Source: Calycina herbarum (taxonomy: Eukaryota > Ascomycota > Leotiomycetes > Helotiales > Pezizellaceae). Taken from it: 64,000 nucleotides of DNA. The stretch spans positions 186,001 through 250,000 of the forward strand of contig LLEY01000018.1 of NCBI GenBank assembly GCA_001414485.1. The letters are read 5' to 3'. Below, piece by piece: positions 47,571 through 58,651 of the stretch. The translations under genes were made by a program, and so were the position numbers. The notes beneath the pieces were generated by a model, which was not told the DNA's origin, did no database searches, and saw nothing but the letters and a program-made list of their open reading frames with translations. Position 1 is the first letter of the stretch. Each line of letters starts with the position of its first letter.

Positions 47571-48984
47571 ATGGCTTCTCCTATCAATCCATCCAATTCT
47601 TGGATCATACCGGAAGGGCAAACACCAGAAGAACACCCCTCGAGGAAAATTAAATCTAATTTCACCGATATCCAACATGAATCTTACAGTATGCTCGAAG
47701 TCGTGCCTCCGTCAGACGATAAAATCGCGCTTCAGGATAGCTCCAACTACAGCACCTTAGAAGCCATAATTCCAGACAGTCACAAGATAGCCCATCATGA
47801 CTTCGCAAACCAAGGAAACTACTCGACCCTCGAACTCTCCCAAGGTCCCCAACCAACCCACTACCCCCTCTCAGTCCAAACCCGAAGCAACTCCCTCCGC
47901 TCCCCCTCCGTGCGTTCGCGCTCGCCCTCCATCCTCGACGGTCCCCTCCCACCTCTTCCCCCAATGCCGGCGTACGATTACGAAAATCAGTATCTCTCCG
48001 TGAGTCGCAGTCCGTCGAAGCAGACGCTCTCGTCGAAACAGAGTATTCGGAGTCATATCAGTCGGATGGCGACGCAGTCGAGGATTAAGGAATGTGGGGT
48101 TTGGTTCGATCGGCAGTTTTATGCGGGGGATACGGGGATGGAGATTTGGATGAGTCGGAATAGTACGTCGCTTTTTCGGGATATGAGGTGGGAGGTTATT
48201 TGTGGGACGAGGAGGGTTTTGGCTATTCGGGGGAATCCTCATAGTTGGAGTGAAAAGAGGGGTATGCTCTGTTTCCGTTTTTCTGTCGTTTGCTCAATAT
48301 TTTTTTGCGACATGTTGGAGGGGTTGAGAGAGGAGGGGCATGGAATTGATGAGGAAGCGGTCTTGCTAACGAGGGAAAATAGAATTCACGGATACGAGGG
48401 GGAATCTACTTTTCAAGACGAAGAAGCAGGGGAATAAGAGGAGAATCGCGGAATCGAAACGGGGACAGACTGTTTTTGCTTTTACGAGGGATCCGGATGC
48501 TTGTAAGTTCCAGACCTGTTCTACGAGGACAAGCGAGAAGAGGTTTTCTGACTTTGATGTAGTAAATCCTACTTGGACTGTTGAATTCACTAATGCGCGG
48601 GATAAGAGGACGGTGAGATGGAGTGTGAGAGGAAGTGCTACGACGAGGGATGTGTATATTAATGTAAGCCCACCTGTTCCCATTTTCGACCCGTAGGGGA
48701 GCGGTTTTCTGACTGTTGAATAGTGTTATGGGGTTCCTATTGGGCGAATATCGAGGCCGGAAGGTGGAACTATGAAGGAAAAGAATAGTGTAAGTTTTCA
48801 CCACGTCCCGTTGGAGTTGGAAATCATATTTTGGATGATTTGTTGGTGATGAGTTGTTGGGGATGAGTTGAGTACTGACTTGAGATAGTATATTGTAAAA
48901 GTATCTCCGGGTTATGATTATACGGTTATGTGTGCGTTAACGGTTGCTGTGGATGATTTTAGGCAGGGTGGAGGTGGGTTATGA
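47571..48984 (+). CDS. LURP-one-related / tubby-like C-terminal fold protein
   Basis: Five exons, 47571-48261, 48383-48502, 48563-48663, 48724-48789 and 48889-48984, encode 357 residues; all introns are GT-AG, 60-121 nt, and keep frame. The first 150 residues are Ser/Pro-rich and probably disordered, with repeated S-M-L-E or S-T-L-E motifs (SYSMLEVVPP, NYSTLEAIIP, NYSTLELSQG). The rest shows the beta-strand pattern of the LOR domain: FTDTRGNLLFKTKK, PTWTVEFTNARDKR, and the closing VKVSPGYDYTVMCALTVAVDDF, where the family has a hydrophobic helix running through the barrel. Plant members act in defence and scramblases share the fold; a fungal role is unknown. The domain only appears once all four introns are removed. 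Confidence 0.78.
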
Positions 48985-49459
48985 TGCTTTCCAGGTTGTA
49001 AGGGTGGGAAGTATTTGTTAATGATTAATGAATTTTTTTCGGTTGGGACTCACTTTGCGGTTTCGGAAGTTTGTTTCTTTGGGAGGTGTGCTTATTGGTA
49101 AATTGGTAGTGTGTCTCTGGGTTTCCGATATCATTTCTTCCCTGACTATGTTTCCACCAAACACTCGGGAGATACGTCGAACTTCGTCAACTTGCAGTTC
49201 TTCTGAACACGCACATCATTTCTCACAGCCAACATTGTGTTGTCTCGATGTCTGTTATTAGATAAGTCTTGTGACTTTTGGCTTTGGATCCTTCTATATT
49301 CTCATCTATATGCAAAAAAAAAAGAGTTCTATCCTCCCTTTGTCCCACTATCAGACCTCAACTTCTTTTCTGACACTCCAACCAGTTTTCCCTTTCCTTC
49401 CAATTTCTGTGTTTCTTTCCAAGTTTCACAGTTCCTGTCTCAATCTGGGGTATTCCGAC
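48985..49459. other. Spacer between converging genes
   Basis: No gene is present. The stretch is T-rich with an A8-9 tract near 49315 and likely holds both 3' ends. Confidence 0.35.
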
Positions 49460-50056
49460 CTACTTCTCTTCCTCCTCGAGTGAGGTTTGCTTGTGTGGTT
49501 GAAGACGAGTATCCATCTTTCTCTTCTGGCGTTTTCGGTGTTGGTTCTCGGTTGGATTGAGGTTCGTAGATGAGGCCGAGAATGACGAGGTACTGGTGTG
49601 CGTTGAAAGCGATGAGGGTGGCGAGAAACTCTCTTGTGGCTTTAATGTTGGTGTTGGTTCGTAAGAGGGGATTGGCGAGATCGAGGCTGGCGTTGAACCA
49701 ATTGTTGAGATTATTTGTCGTTGGTCTTCTTGTTTTGGCTTCCCTTCTTCCTCACCTTCCGCGTCCTGAGGCACGCGATCAAGAATCGTCTTGAGCTCGA
49801 CTGGTGCGGCATCTACTCCATCGTCATCTAGAGACCATGTTGGAGGTTCCGCGGTTCCCAATTCAAACAATGCATTGCTTGGTTCAATGGGAGTAAAAAG
49901 TTGTTGAGGCTCGTCTTCTACAGCAGGTGGAAGGGGGCTAAACTCCAACCCTTCTATCGATGGTGGTCTGGATGGTCTTCCAGAACTCTGTGGAATCGCA
50001 ATAGATAGTTCTTTCGAACCAGGACTATCCGACATGGTAGGTAAATCGGAGCTCAT
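49460..50056 (-). CDS. Disordered Ser/Pro/Glu-rich protein, unknown
   Basis: One exon of 198 codons starts at an ATG (50054-50056). The sequence is Pro, Ser, Glu and Thr rich throughout, with a basic stretch HRKRQKRK near the C-terminus that could be a nuclear localisation signal. No folded domain, signal peptide or membrane segment is visible. It lies tail-to-tail with the LOR gene. It may be a genuine fast-evolving protein or part of a larger gene with unseen exons. Confidence 0.45.
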   Translation of the reverse strand: MSSDLPTMSDSPGSKELSIAIPQSSGRPSRPPSIEGLEFSPLPPAVEDEPQQLFTPIEPSNALFELGTAEPPTWSLDDDGVDAAPVELKTILDRVPQDAEGEEEGKPKQEDQRQIISTIGSTPASISPIPSYEPTPTLKPQESFSPPSSLSTHTSTSSFSASSTNLNPTENQHRKRQKRKMDTRLQPHKQTSLEEEEK

Positions 50057-51512
50057 TGCTTTTGACTTGGAAAATCCTTGATTGCTTCAAAGACATAAAA
50101 GTAGAAATTAAATTGACAAGATATATAATGTCCAAACCATTACTCCTCCACACTCCCTCTCCAAAAGCCCCAACGACTTCTTTATACGACATGCTCATAC
50201 CACCCGTTTCCCAAGACCTGCTGACTAATAATGGAATTCCTTCAACATCCGCTCAACAGTTGACGTCTCCCTCTCGACAAAAAAACTCTGCATAACAACC
50301 AACATCAGGCTATGCTAACGAGACCTTACCTAACAAGGATCCTCCGTCGTTGAAGTTCGTGAGATTTCCCACGATCCTTAGCCTTGTGACCCCATTTCCC
50401 CGTTCCCGGGTGTCGATCTCCGAATGTGGAGGTGGGATGCTTTCTGAATTCAAGTTTCTGGGTGGATTGACGAGGGGATCTTTGTCATCCTCCTTCTATA
50501 AGTTGGTGGAATTTGGTGGATGACCCTCACGTGAACCTCGGGAGAGGAACAGGAGATTTTTTGTGACGGAGATCGGTGGTGGCGAGGTTGATGACTTGGT
50601 CACATGGACATATTTTCGTTTGATCTTCGGGGTCTTGTGTTTGTGGAGGTGAGAATGGGGTTCTGGGTAAGTGCTTAGTTTGTGTACTTCAAGTTTGAAG
50701 AAGTAACGAGAATGTTCTTTTTGGAAATGATCTTTGGTTGAGGTCATTGGAAATAAGAAAGTTGGGTCTGGTGAGTGTCCTGCAAATGCGGCTTACTCGA
50801 GGTTCAACGGGTCGACGGCTCACTCTTTAACCTCGAGTAAGCGTTTGTCGATCAGTGCCTTTTCTCTTTTCGTAACACCCTTTTGAATGTATTTTGTGTT
50901 ACAGCTCCTGTCATGCTCATATCTTAGCAAAATTGGTAGCTTCTCGAAAGTCTCTACTTCTCTCTGAATGATTGGAGCCTCTATTATTCTGCCTCAACCT
51001 ACTCCATTCATCCGGTCAACAAGTTTATGAAATCGATTGATCTACTTGGGTTGTGCTAACTACTGTTGGTAGCCGTGGTGGGAAGCGAAAACGTTGTACC
51101 AGGCGATGCTGAAGAACCAGTGATTATTCTAAAACAATTCGCACAATAGAAAATCTTGTGCGAGTTGGTTTCAAAAAATTGAAGGGCTGAGTTCGTCATT
51201 CTTTTAAACCATTCGTACATCAGAAAGCCGAAAGACATAACCTCCCTATACACCTATATCGATAGCCGGTAACAAATTATTGCATTCAACGGGTTAATGG
51301 GTATCAGTTTACTAAGTATATGAGCCAACTTTCTACTTCCACATCTTTATTCAATCCCACCAAAGCTTCCGGGAGAGTCATATGTAAGTGTCAGAAACAC
51401 TGAAACCCAACCTCAATGTCCACAGAGAAACACCTCTATTTAGTAACCCAAATTATGAGAAAATGCAGTACACCCCCACCCTTGCAAAAGCAAATCAGAA
51501 GCCGTATAACTC
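50057..51512. other. Intergenic with a strong hairpin
   Basis: No supported gene is present. A 55-codon plus frame (50128-50295) is Ser/Pro-rich and unconvincing. A perfect 14-base inverted repeat lies at 50791-50842. Confidence 0.4.
50791..50842. repeat. Perfect 14-base inverted repeat with 24-base loop
   Basis: GCTTACTCGAGGTT (50791-50804) and AACCTCGAGTAAGC (50829-50842) are exact inverted copies. The loop includes a GTCGAC palindrome. No T-run follows, so a Pol III RNA or terminator is not indicated. Confidence 0.6.
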
Positions 51513-52185
51513 CTAACTCTTCCCAGATCTTCGTAAATCCTTGTAGAAAAACGTGCCACCCGCCAAAGTCTCATTATCCACGGGAGAAATTCCATAATCA
51601 GGTATAACGCCCAACTATCACATCTCATCAGCCATCAATGCTCATACACGAGAGAGAAAACCTACAGTCTTATACCCAAGTCTAGGATAAACAAGCTCAG
51701 CTGGGCTCCCCGTGATAGTATCCAACATCTGACCCCATTCCTATTAGCTCTCCCCTTCCCTCGCTTATTTCAATTCAATAACTCACAATCAAATGTTTCC
51801 CCGCCTTAACAGCAACCTCCTCAATCAACCCCATCATCCTCTTCGCAATGCCCTTATTCCGATACTCCGGCAACACCAGCAACTTTTCTACAAAAGACCT
51901 AAAAGGTCCAGTTTCCGAAATGGGCATATCAAGTGATACCACACCAGCCACTTCTTCCTTCCCAGTTTGTGGGTTAGAACCTAGTTGGATGATGATGAAG
52001 CGAGTTCCGGCTAGGACTTCTTTTACCTTGTGGTTCCAATAGGTTGTCATTTTACCAAGGTCGAGGGGCGGGAGGAAGGTGGCTATTGTATAGGGTTCTT
52101 GTGTTATACATGTTGCGTGAACGGCGACCATGGAGTGGATTAGATGTGCGTGGGTTTTGGGGTCGAAAAGGATTGGTGGGTCCAT
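51513..52185 (-). CDS. GNAT-family N-acetyltransferase
   Basis: Exons 52185-51787, 51728-51666 and 51614-51513 (introns 58 and 51 nt) encode 187 residues. The acetyl-CoA binding motif A is complete: VEKLLVLPEYRNKGIAKRMM, with the R-x-x-G-x-A signature at about 109-114. The strand FIIIQLGS and EEVAGVVSLDM are the usual beta2-beta3 pair. After splicing the C-terminal part reads LDTITGSPAELVYPRLGY and GVIPDYG, the conserved end of small-molecule acetyltransferases; it continues LAGGTFFYKDL. The substrate is unknown; such enzymes often detoxify amines or hydrolysable drugs. The last two exons are only 63 and 102 bases. Confidence 0.88.
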
Positions 52186-53287
52186 TTTGATTGTTGTAAT
52201 GTTGTTTTTCTTGGGAAAGTTCTTGAATTTTTGCTTGCGCTAAAGAAAATCAATGAGACGGAAATAAAGTTAAGAAGGAAGTTATAGACTTTTGGATATC
52301 GTTCTGTGTTGGGTAAATTTGACACTCAAAAGGCGTAAACCCCGATAATGCACTCAACTGGGTCTGTTTGTGAGCACATGATTGGCCAAAGCAATTGAGT
52401 GCCGAACTCCGACCCCCTGGTGCCTGAAATGTATCCATTCTCCAGGGGATATCTTGGGAAGTGTTTGTTCAAAAGCGGTTGCATGAGAGTCTTTGACGAT
52501 TGAAAAAAAAACGGGGGAAGATTGATATCATTGAGACTTCGCTGAAGCTCGAGCTGATTCGATCCCACAAGTTTGTACGAAGAAAAACGACGGAACTCCG
52601 AAAGCCCACAGAATTCGAGAAGAAGTCATCATGAAGTAATGAAGACACACCCGAAGTCTTTTGCAAACTTCAACCCTGCTGCAAGGCTACCACTAAGTAG
52701 TACAAAGAAATGACGTATCCGGCTCTTAAAATAAACTCTTCGGCAGCGACAACCAAACACGAGGACGAAAGCCAGGGCCTCTGTCGTTACTAATCAGTCA
52801 ACATACTCGAGTCCGGGAACCACAACAATTCGTGGCATGTTTCTTACTTTCCAGAACTTTGAGCCTTGGAAATAGATATATGCTGAACGATACGAGGAGT
52901 CCGGTTTCTGTGATCTTCTCACACATTCGAATAGACGGCCCAGGAGAGAGTCTTCGGTCTTCAAAACCACAAAAAGATATAAGAATTTAGCTCATCGACT
53001 TCAAGCGCCACCATCTACCCGGAATACGACCCCAGACTTGGCATACATCATTTATTCTCCGGGTATCTGACATTCTTACGAGTGTGGCATCTCGTATTTA
53101 AACAAGTTGGCGAACCGATGAACAGTGGTAGAAGCTCGTATTTGTTTGTGTAATGGAACGCTGTTGTGTTTATGTTGAGAGTTGAACGAGTGTTGCATCG
53201 TCTCGTGATCAGAAAATAATCAAAATTCGGGTATGCAAGATTCATCATCGAGTGTAGGCGGCAATACAAACGAGGGTTCTGAGTATG
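52186..53287. other. Intergenic, promoter region
   Basis: No gene was recognised. It separates the acetyltransferase (-) and the secreted protein gene (+), so it should contain both promoters. Confidence 0.35.
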
Positions 53288-53295
53288 TATATAAA
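53288..53295 (+). promoter_or_regulatory. TATA box of the secreted-protein gene
   Basis: TATATAAA lies 100 bases before the ATG, and an ATCATCATCATAATCC tract follows near the probable transcription start. Confidence 0.5.
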
Positions 53296-53394
53296 GGAAA
53301 GGTTTCTTGTTTGTTTCTATCATCATCATAATCCAGAGCCATAGAAAAGCAAAATCTTCCACTCACATATTCATATCACCCACAAATCATCACG

Positions 53395-54039
53395 ATGTTT
53401 CTCTCAGCAGCAACAGCATTCGCTCTCCTCAAGACCCTCGCCTCAGCAGCACCAACTTCATCGCCCATCTTCCCCCCTCGCTCAACCTCTGAAAATTTCC
53501 GCTTAATAGCAAACGTAACAAAAAATGATCTCACCCCCTCAATCAACGGTTTCGAACTATCATCCTACCACATCGGCGCCGGCCAAGGCTACGCAGTTCT
53601 AACACCTCCAACCCCCTCAACAGGTCGCATATTCTACACCAACGGCACAGCCGAAGAAATCCGCTACCGTCGTTCAGATATCCTCTCCGACGGAGGAACC
53701 CCCCTTTTCCCATTCGGAATCGTTCTCAACGAGGATAAAAGTGTTTCCGTAAATGCTGGTTTGGGGACCGCTGGTGTGAATCTTGCTTTGTTCCCAGATC
53801 CGATTTCGAAATTGAGTGCGGTTGGGAAGGACGGGTTTTATGCTTGTCAGACAATTTTGCCTTTTGCGCCAATTCAGATCTTTACGAGGGCTTATGAGGA
53901 GGAGACACCGGCTGGATGTGCGGATGTGACTTTGTTGGCTCAGTGTAGTGAGGGGAGCGGTGCGGAGCATCCTTTTGGTGCTATCAGTGGCTGTTACGCC
54001 GATGTGAAGAGCATTGACTGGTCGATTTATAGCGCTTGA
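53395..54039 (+). CDS. Small secreted protein of 214 residues (DUF7907-like)
   Basis: A single exon. The N-terminus MFLSAATAFALLKTLASAA is a signal peptide with likely cleavage before PTSS. The mature part carries ENFRLIANVTKNDL, SINGFELSSYHIGAGQGYAV and GRIFYTNGT, a pattern I recall from a fungus-specific secreted family (DUF7907). Four cysteines (ACQT, GCAD, QCSE, GCYA) could form two disulfides, and NVT and NGT are N-glycosylation sequons. The TATA-driven promoter, small size and secretion make it a plausible effector-like or cell-surface protein, but no function is known. Confidence 0.82.
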   Translation: MFLSAATAFALLKTLASAAPTSSPIFPPRSTSENFRLIANVTKNDLTPSINGFELSSYHIGAGQGYAVLTPPTPSTGRIFYTNGTAEEIRYRRSDILSDGGTPLFPFGIVLNEDKSVSVNAGLGTAGVNLALFPDPISKLSAVGKDGFYACQTILPFAPIQIFTRAYEEETPAGCADVTLLAQCSEGSGAEHPFGAISGCYADVKSIDWSIYSA

Positions 54040-54242
54040 ACAGGCTGGAATTGACGAAGGAGGGCGGGAAGCATCCATGTACTAGACTGGAGAGGCGTGG
54101 AGTTGAAACTGGGAGATAGAATTAGGGGGACGGGGAAGGAAGGGGAGAACTTACTGTATATGCCTCACTAATTATTTTGTCCTCTCACTTGAGCATTCAT
54201 ACTTTTCGCGTAGCATAGCACAACGTGACATTTTTCAAGGAA

Positions 54243-55760
54243 CTACCTCCAACCCTCATTATAACTTTGCTCACAGCTATGTTTGAGGTTCTCTTCTTGC
54301 TCGTCAGAACCACCATCTTCGATATCGTCTTCCACGTTTTCAAACTCAACCTTCTCCCCACCTTCCCTAGCACACTTCTCAAATAATAATTTGGCTTTGG
54401 CCCAGTGCTCCTCTTTCTTAAGTTTTCCTCGCTCGTAAGCACTTGTCCGTTTCATAAACAGGAATCTTCGATCTCTATCGGCTTCATCTTGTCCATTTTT
54501 ATCAAGCCTAATTGGCACATTCAAATCTCCGATATAAAGTGCAATCATTCCTCGCAAACGAAGCATAGATGGATCTCTATCAAATGGAGGAATATTCATG
54601 GCTTCCTCCATTCGAGAAGCCAATGCCTCAGAAGCAATAAGAGCTGCAATTCGAATATCATCCTTCTTAGTCCAAATCTTTTCGGTTCTGCGATATTGCC
54701 GAGCTTCCTGTTTTAATACCGCTGGTGATCTTGGGGCAACAGATGGAGAAAAATTACTATGTGCATCCTCGTAAACATCGTCTTCGCTGTGATCTTCCTC
54801 CTCTGATGAGTTGGGACCATCTTCTTTCTCGCTAGTTATTTTTCGAAGGTTTTCTCGTTGTTCGTATTGAATCCCGTAGATCTCGCATGCCACCATCGCA
54901 GGCCAAAAGTTCAGAGAACTAAGATAACTGTGGAATTGTTTCTTGTAAGGGTATTGAACGATGAGGGTTTCGTAGTAGGATTTCGCATTTTCGCGCCCGA
55001 TTTTTGATCCCCATTCTTTTTCCTTGTCTTCATCTCCCTGAACATGTGTTGCCCCCAAATTATTCTCCTCCTCATCTGATTCCGAGTCCTGATTGTAGAT
55101 AAAATTGAATTTATTCGACTTTGCCTGCTCAGAACTCCGGACCAGCAATTCTGCGCCAATTCCCCAGTAGCCAGTTGCCTTGAGATCAACGGGATGCCCG
55201 CCAACCTCCGCACGTAACAGTAAAGAGTATGCCCTAGTCGCTCGCGGTATGTCGCCTTCGAGGAGACATCGATGAACAATGGCAGTCAAGACATTGAGAT
55301 GCTGAAGTCGCAATCGGTGACCTTGCGGTGGTCGACTTGTATCTACGTTACTTCTGTTCGTCTGCTCTCCTTCTTCGTCCGTGGTGACATCTGCAGATTG
55401 CCTTCCCTTGCCCTTTATATTCGCGTCGGTGGTTCTCGAAGAGGGGTTGAAAAAGTCGCTCTGCGGTACCTTTAAGGCTCGATGCGGCCAGTCTAAATGT
55501 CCCTTTTGACTCGGAAGCTCCTCATCGAGAGACAACCCCGCGAGTCGGTATTGTGCGATTTCATGAGGGGCCAAACTCAATGGGTTCGTGGAGCTTGCAT
55601 GGAGGTTGTTGGTGGTGTTGTATGGTGTGATGAGGTCATCGTCCGAAGGAGAATCTGAGGATGCGCGAGCGCGTTTCCGTTTTCGAGAGTGTTTTCGAGA
55701 GTGTTTTCGAGATAAACTGAAATGCGCAGACTCGGGGAGAGGAAGGGTGAAAAGCGGCAT
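54243..55760 (-). CDS. RRN11: RNA polymerase I-specific initiation factor Rrn11-like
   Basis: A single exon of 505 codons starts at the first in-frame ATG (55758-55760). It begins MPLFTLPLPES, followed by a basic stretch of repeated KHSRK units (residues about 18-30, encoded by a short tandem DNA repeat). The core HLNVLTAIVHRCLLEGDIPR and ATRAYSLLLRAEVGG with GYWGIGAELL matches the TPR-like region of fungal Rrn11, a core-factor subunit that helps Pol I start rRNA transcription. Several acidic loops (DSESDEEENN, SSEEEDHSEDD) follow. The C-terminus is acidic. It converges with the secreted-protein gene. Confidence 0.85.
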   Translation of the reverse strand: MPLFTLPLPESAHFSLSRKHSRKHSRKRKRARASSDSPSDDDLITPYNTTNNLHASSTNPLSLAPHEIAQYRLAGLSLDEELPSQKGHLDWPHRALKVPQSDFFNPSSRTTDANIKGKGRQSADVTTDEEGEQTNRSNVDTSRPPQGHRLRLQHLNVLTAIVHRCLLEGDIPRATRAYSLLLRAEVGGHPVDLKATGYWGIGAELLVRSSEQAKSNKFNFIYNQDSESDEEENNLGATHVQGDEDKEKEWGSKIGRENAKSYYETLIVQYPYKKQFHSYLSSLNFWPAMVACEIYGIQYEQRENLRKITSEKEDGPNSSEEEDHSEDDVYEDAHSNFSPSVAPRSPAVLKQEARQYRRTEKIWTKKDDIRIAALIASEALASRMEEAMNIPPFDRDPSMLRLRGMIALYIGDLNVPIRLDKNGQDEADRDRRFLFMKRTSAYERGKLKKEEHWAKAKLLFEKCAREGGEKVEFENVEDDIEDGGSDEQEENLKHSCEQSYNEGWR

Positions 55761-56199
55761 TCTTCTGAATTGGGTCGAGCAGTTTGGTTGTAAATACCAA
55801 ATGGTGAAGGTGGTGGTGAGGCTAAGAAGCAGCCTTGTGGAGCTAAACTTCACTACCTTTTTGTTAGCCAAAAGAGAATTAACTTTTTATTGCTCTCAAA
55901 CTATCTAAGAAGATTTCAATCTACTCTAATAGGTTGCCTAGTACAATAACATAGGGGAAAATCGAGATATAAAATAGTGACACGTGAATATCACGTTCTA
56001 GCGCTTAAAAGGAAACTGTCCCCGGCGTCTCACCCACCACTCACACACCAAGATTTAAATGCATACTTTAAGATGTGCCTCCGTATTGGACCAGGGCGAG
56101 TTCTCAGCTGGCCAGGCTGGGAGATCGCAAGTCTGCAAGACAATAGGCGGACTTGGAGTTGAATCATTCCAATCTTCATGCTAATGGAGCGAGATCGCG
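55761..56199. other. Divergent promoter, Rrn11 and NLR-like gene
   Basis: No gene is present; it holds the promoters of both flanking divergent genes. Confidence 0.35.
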
Positions 56200-58651
56200 A
56201 TGTCTGAGCAGCCCATCTATGATAGCGGCCTATCAGTGGTATACGAGTCTCATAATGCGGTTGCCGAGTAAGTCTACTATCTGCCTACGAAATTGTTCTG
56301 CAATTGTGTTTCAACGTAGCCGCAAGATAGGAAGTGACACTCTTGTACTTCCATTATGGTTGCTACACGAACGAATAGACGGAAAGAAGGCTAACATCTT
56401 GTGTTGTAGTATATTGCTCGTACACGGTTTACAAGGTCATCCGTTTAAGACCTGGGCGTACGAAACAACCAGCGGCGAGAGTTCTTCTCCTGAAGTCAAC
56501 AAGAATAAGAAGAAAAAGGGGCGCTTTTCTCTATTTTTCGATCGAAGCCCACCAAAGATGAACCGAAAACACATGATGATGATACCCGAGGTCTAGGAAA
56601 CGGAGGTTCCTCCAAGACTGAGACAACAGTCTTTTGGCCGAGAGATCTGCTCCCGAAAGAATGTCCGAACACCCGCATTTTGACCTGGGGCTATGATGCC
56701 ATGGTCGCGAAATACATGGCAGGTTTGACAAACAAGAGTAACATATTTGCTCAGGGGAAGAACTTGCTGTTTGCCTTGGGGAGGGAGCGAGAACCGGACC
56801 GGCCATTGCTCATCATTGCGCTCTCACTTGGAGGAATCCTCGTTAAGGAGGTAAGCATGACTTATTATGTTTAGCTGCGGTCCGTGTTCTCATTATCCTA
56901 TCATAAATTGTTCTCCTTATTTATCCCGACCTCTCTTCTTAGGGTCTTTTATCTTATCCTGTTCCAGAGTACGGAAGTATAAGAAAAGTGTCATAAGAAG
57001 AGGGTAGGGTATATAGAGCAGGCCGTTCCCGCAAAACTCATCTTGCCTTGACCCCTTTTTCGAGGAGTTACCCTTTCTTAGACATCTTCCCCGTCCTTTC
57101 CTAATCCTAAATTCTTTTGTCCATCTTATCCTCGAATTAGTTTCGCCTTTCCCTATCTCTCTTGTTTTGTTATTCTATCCGAACCTAACGGGAGTCGGTA
57201 TTGTTGATCATTTTATGTCAGGGGTAGGGAGAGGATGGGATAACGAAAACGCTGGCTGTATTGCTTTAGAGTGGCAGCGTTGTATATCTGCTAGTTTGCA
57301 GACGGAGTTACCTTTTACTGATAAGTTCTAGATGCTCGCGAGTTCCTCCATTTCAGAAGAGGCAGAGCTGAAGAATATTGTTGAGTCCACGGCCGCTGTT
57401 GTGTTTTTCGGCACGCCGCACCGAGGTAGTCAAGACATGGCTGGGGCTGGAGAAATCGCCTGCAAGGTGGCTAGTGTCTTGATGATGGATACCAGTTCAG
57501 CTATGCTTGACGCTTTGGGACTGAAGACTTCAGACCTTGAGCGTTGCCAAGAGTCCTTCTCTAGGTCATGGCGCGAATATGGTTTTCGTGTAAAAACGTT
57601 CCAGGAGGGGCTTCCATCAACAGCGATCAACATCGGGCTTCTAAACGATAAAGTTGGCGTTCCTTCAGATACGAGATTGGGAGAACAAGTTGCTGACTGC
57701 TCTTAGGTTGTTCCTGATATCTCCTCCACGTTGGGCGACCCAAGGGAGCGTGCCGAGACACTCGACGCAAACCATCTACAGATGTGTCAAATGTCTGGCT
57801 ACCAGGATCCGAATTACCGCAAGGTTGCTGGTGAAATAAGAGCATGCTATCGATTCGTCGCCAACGGTGAAAATATCAATAAGCATCCGGTAGTGAAGCT
57901 AGGCAGCATGCGTGATAATAATGGAGCTGAAAAGCTGTCAGTTTCGGAGTTAGGTGCGGAATAGCCCATAGAGCACTTCCCATAATGTAATATTTTTGGA
58001 CTTACGATGATAGCTTATCTTCGGTCTCTGTGTTTCGCCAAAATGTACGATCGGAAGCACACAATAGGTCTTCCGATGGAGAGTACTTGCAACTGGCTTC
58101 AGAACCATGATTTTTATAAAGCATGGTTGAAACTGGAGAATGTTGAAGAGCACCAGGGGCTCCTATATATCAAAGGGAAGCCAGGTTCTGGAAAATCCAC
58201 CCTTATGAAAGCAGCTGTGGAGAAGTTCCTCGTGCAACCCAGGACCGCAAGGCCACTGGTTGCGTCTTTCTTCTTCAGTAGCAAAGGGTCTGAACTAGAG
58301 CAGACAGCTGTTGGGTTTTTGCGCTCTATGACATATCAACTTCTCATCGTGGACAAAAATATTCGACAAGACTTTTTGAACACCTTTCGTTTTGCTATTG
58401 ATGTTTTCCCGGGTCAGTCATGGACCCCCGCACTCGACAAACCCGAACTGGGAACTGAAAGCTGTCAATCCATCACATGGCGAAAAGAGCAGCTAATACA
58501 ATTTCTTCGGCAAGTTTACGAGCAGCCTTGTGCACCGCGAACTATGTGGTTTGTGGATGCTCTCGACGAGTGCGAGGGTTGTGACGCACGGGAAGTTGTC
58601 TATTTCCTCCGGGAGCTCACTATACTGGTATTGATGCAGAGAATTCGATAA
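56200..58651 (+). pseudogene. Lipase-NACHT NLR-like protein, frameshifted and truncated
   Basis: Exons: 56200-56267, 56410-56850, 57332-57652, 57707-57953, 58014-58651; introns 142, 481, 54 and 60 nt. The N-terminus MSEQPIYDSGLSVVYESHN leads into an alpha/beta-hydrolase domain: LLVHGLQGHPFKTW, FWPRDLLPKECPNTRILTWGYD (split here), the nucleophile block ALSLGGILVKE, and FFGTPHRGSQDMAG. After a linker comes a NACHT-type ATPase with Walker A IKGKPGSGKSTLMK and Walker B-like MWFVDALDECEG. Exon 2 needs a one-base shift, most likely in the A5G4 tract near 56514-56522, to connect HGLQGHPFKTW to FWPRDLLPK. The reading frame stops at 58649-58651 shortly after Walker B, and no repeats or remaining NACHT helices follow, so the 3' part is missing. 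The expected role of intact relatives is incompatibility or defence-type signalling. Confidence 0.8.
56851..57331 (+). other. Unusually long intron of the NLR-like gene (481 nt)
   Basis: It starts GTAAGC and ends TTCTAG and joins ILVKE to MLASSS in phase 0. It is about eight times longer than its neighbours and C/T-rich on the plus strand (56920-57180), which suggests inserted DNA. Confidence 0.6.

Noticed and set aside
50128..50295. 55-codon Ser/Pro-rich frame with ATG
   Set aside because: Too short and without splice signals; low-complexity composition explains it.
57704..57706. Stop codon in the NLR-like gene read as a nonsense mutation
   Set aside because: It is the TAG of a good acceptor site; a 54-nt GTTGGC...CTTAG intron with GCTGAC branch removes it and restores a conserved junction.
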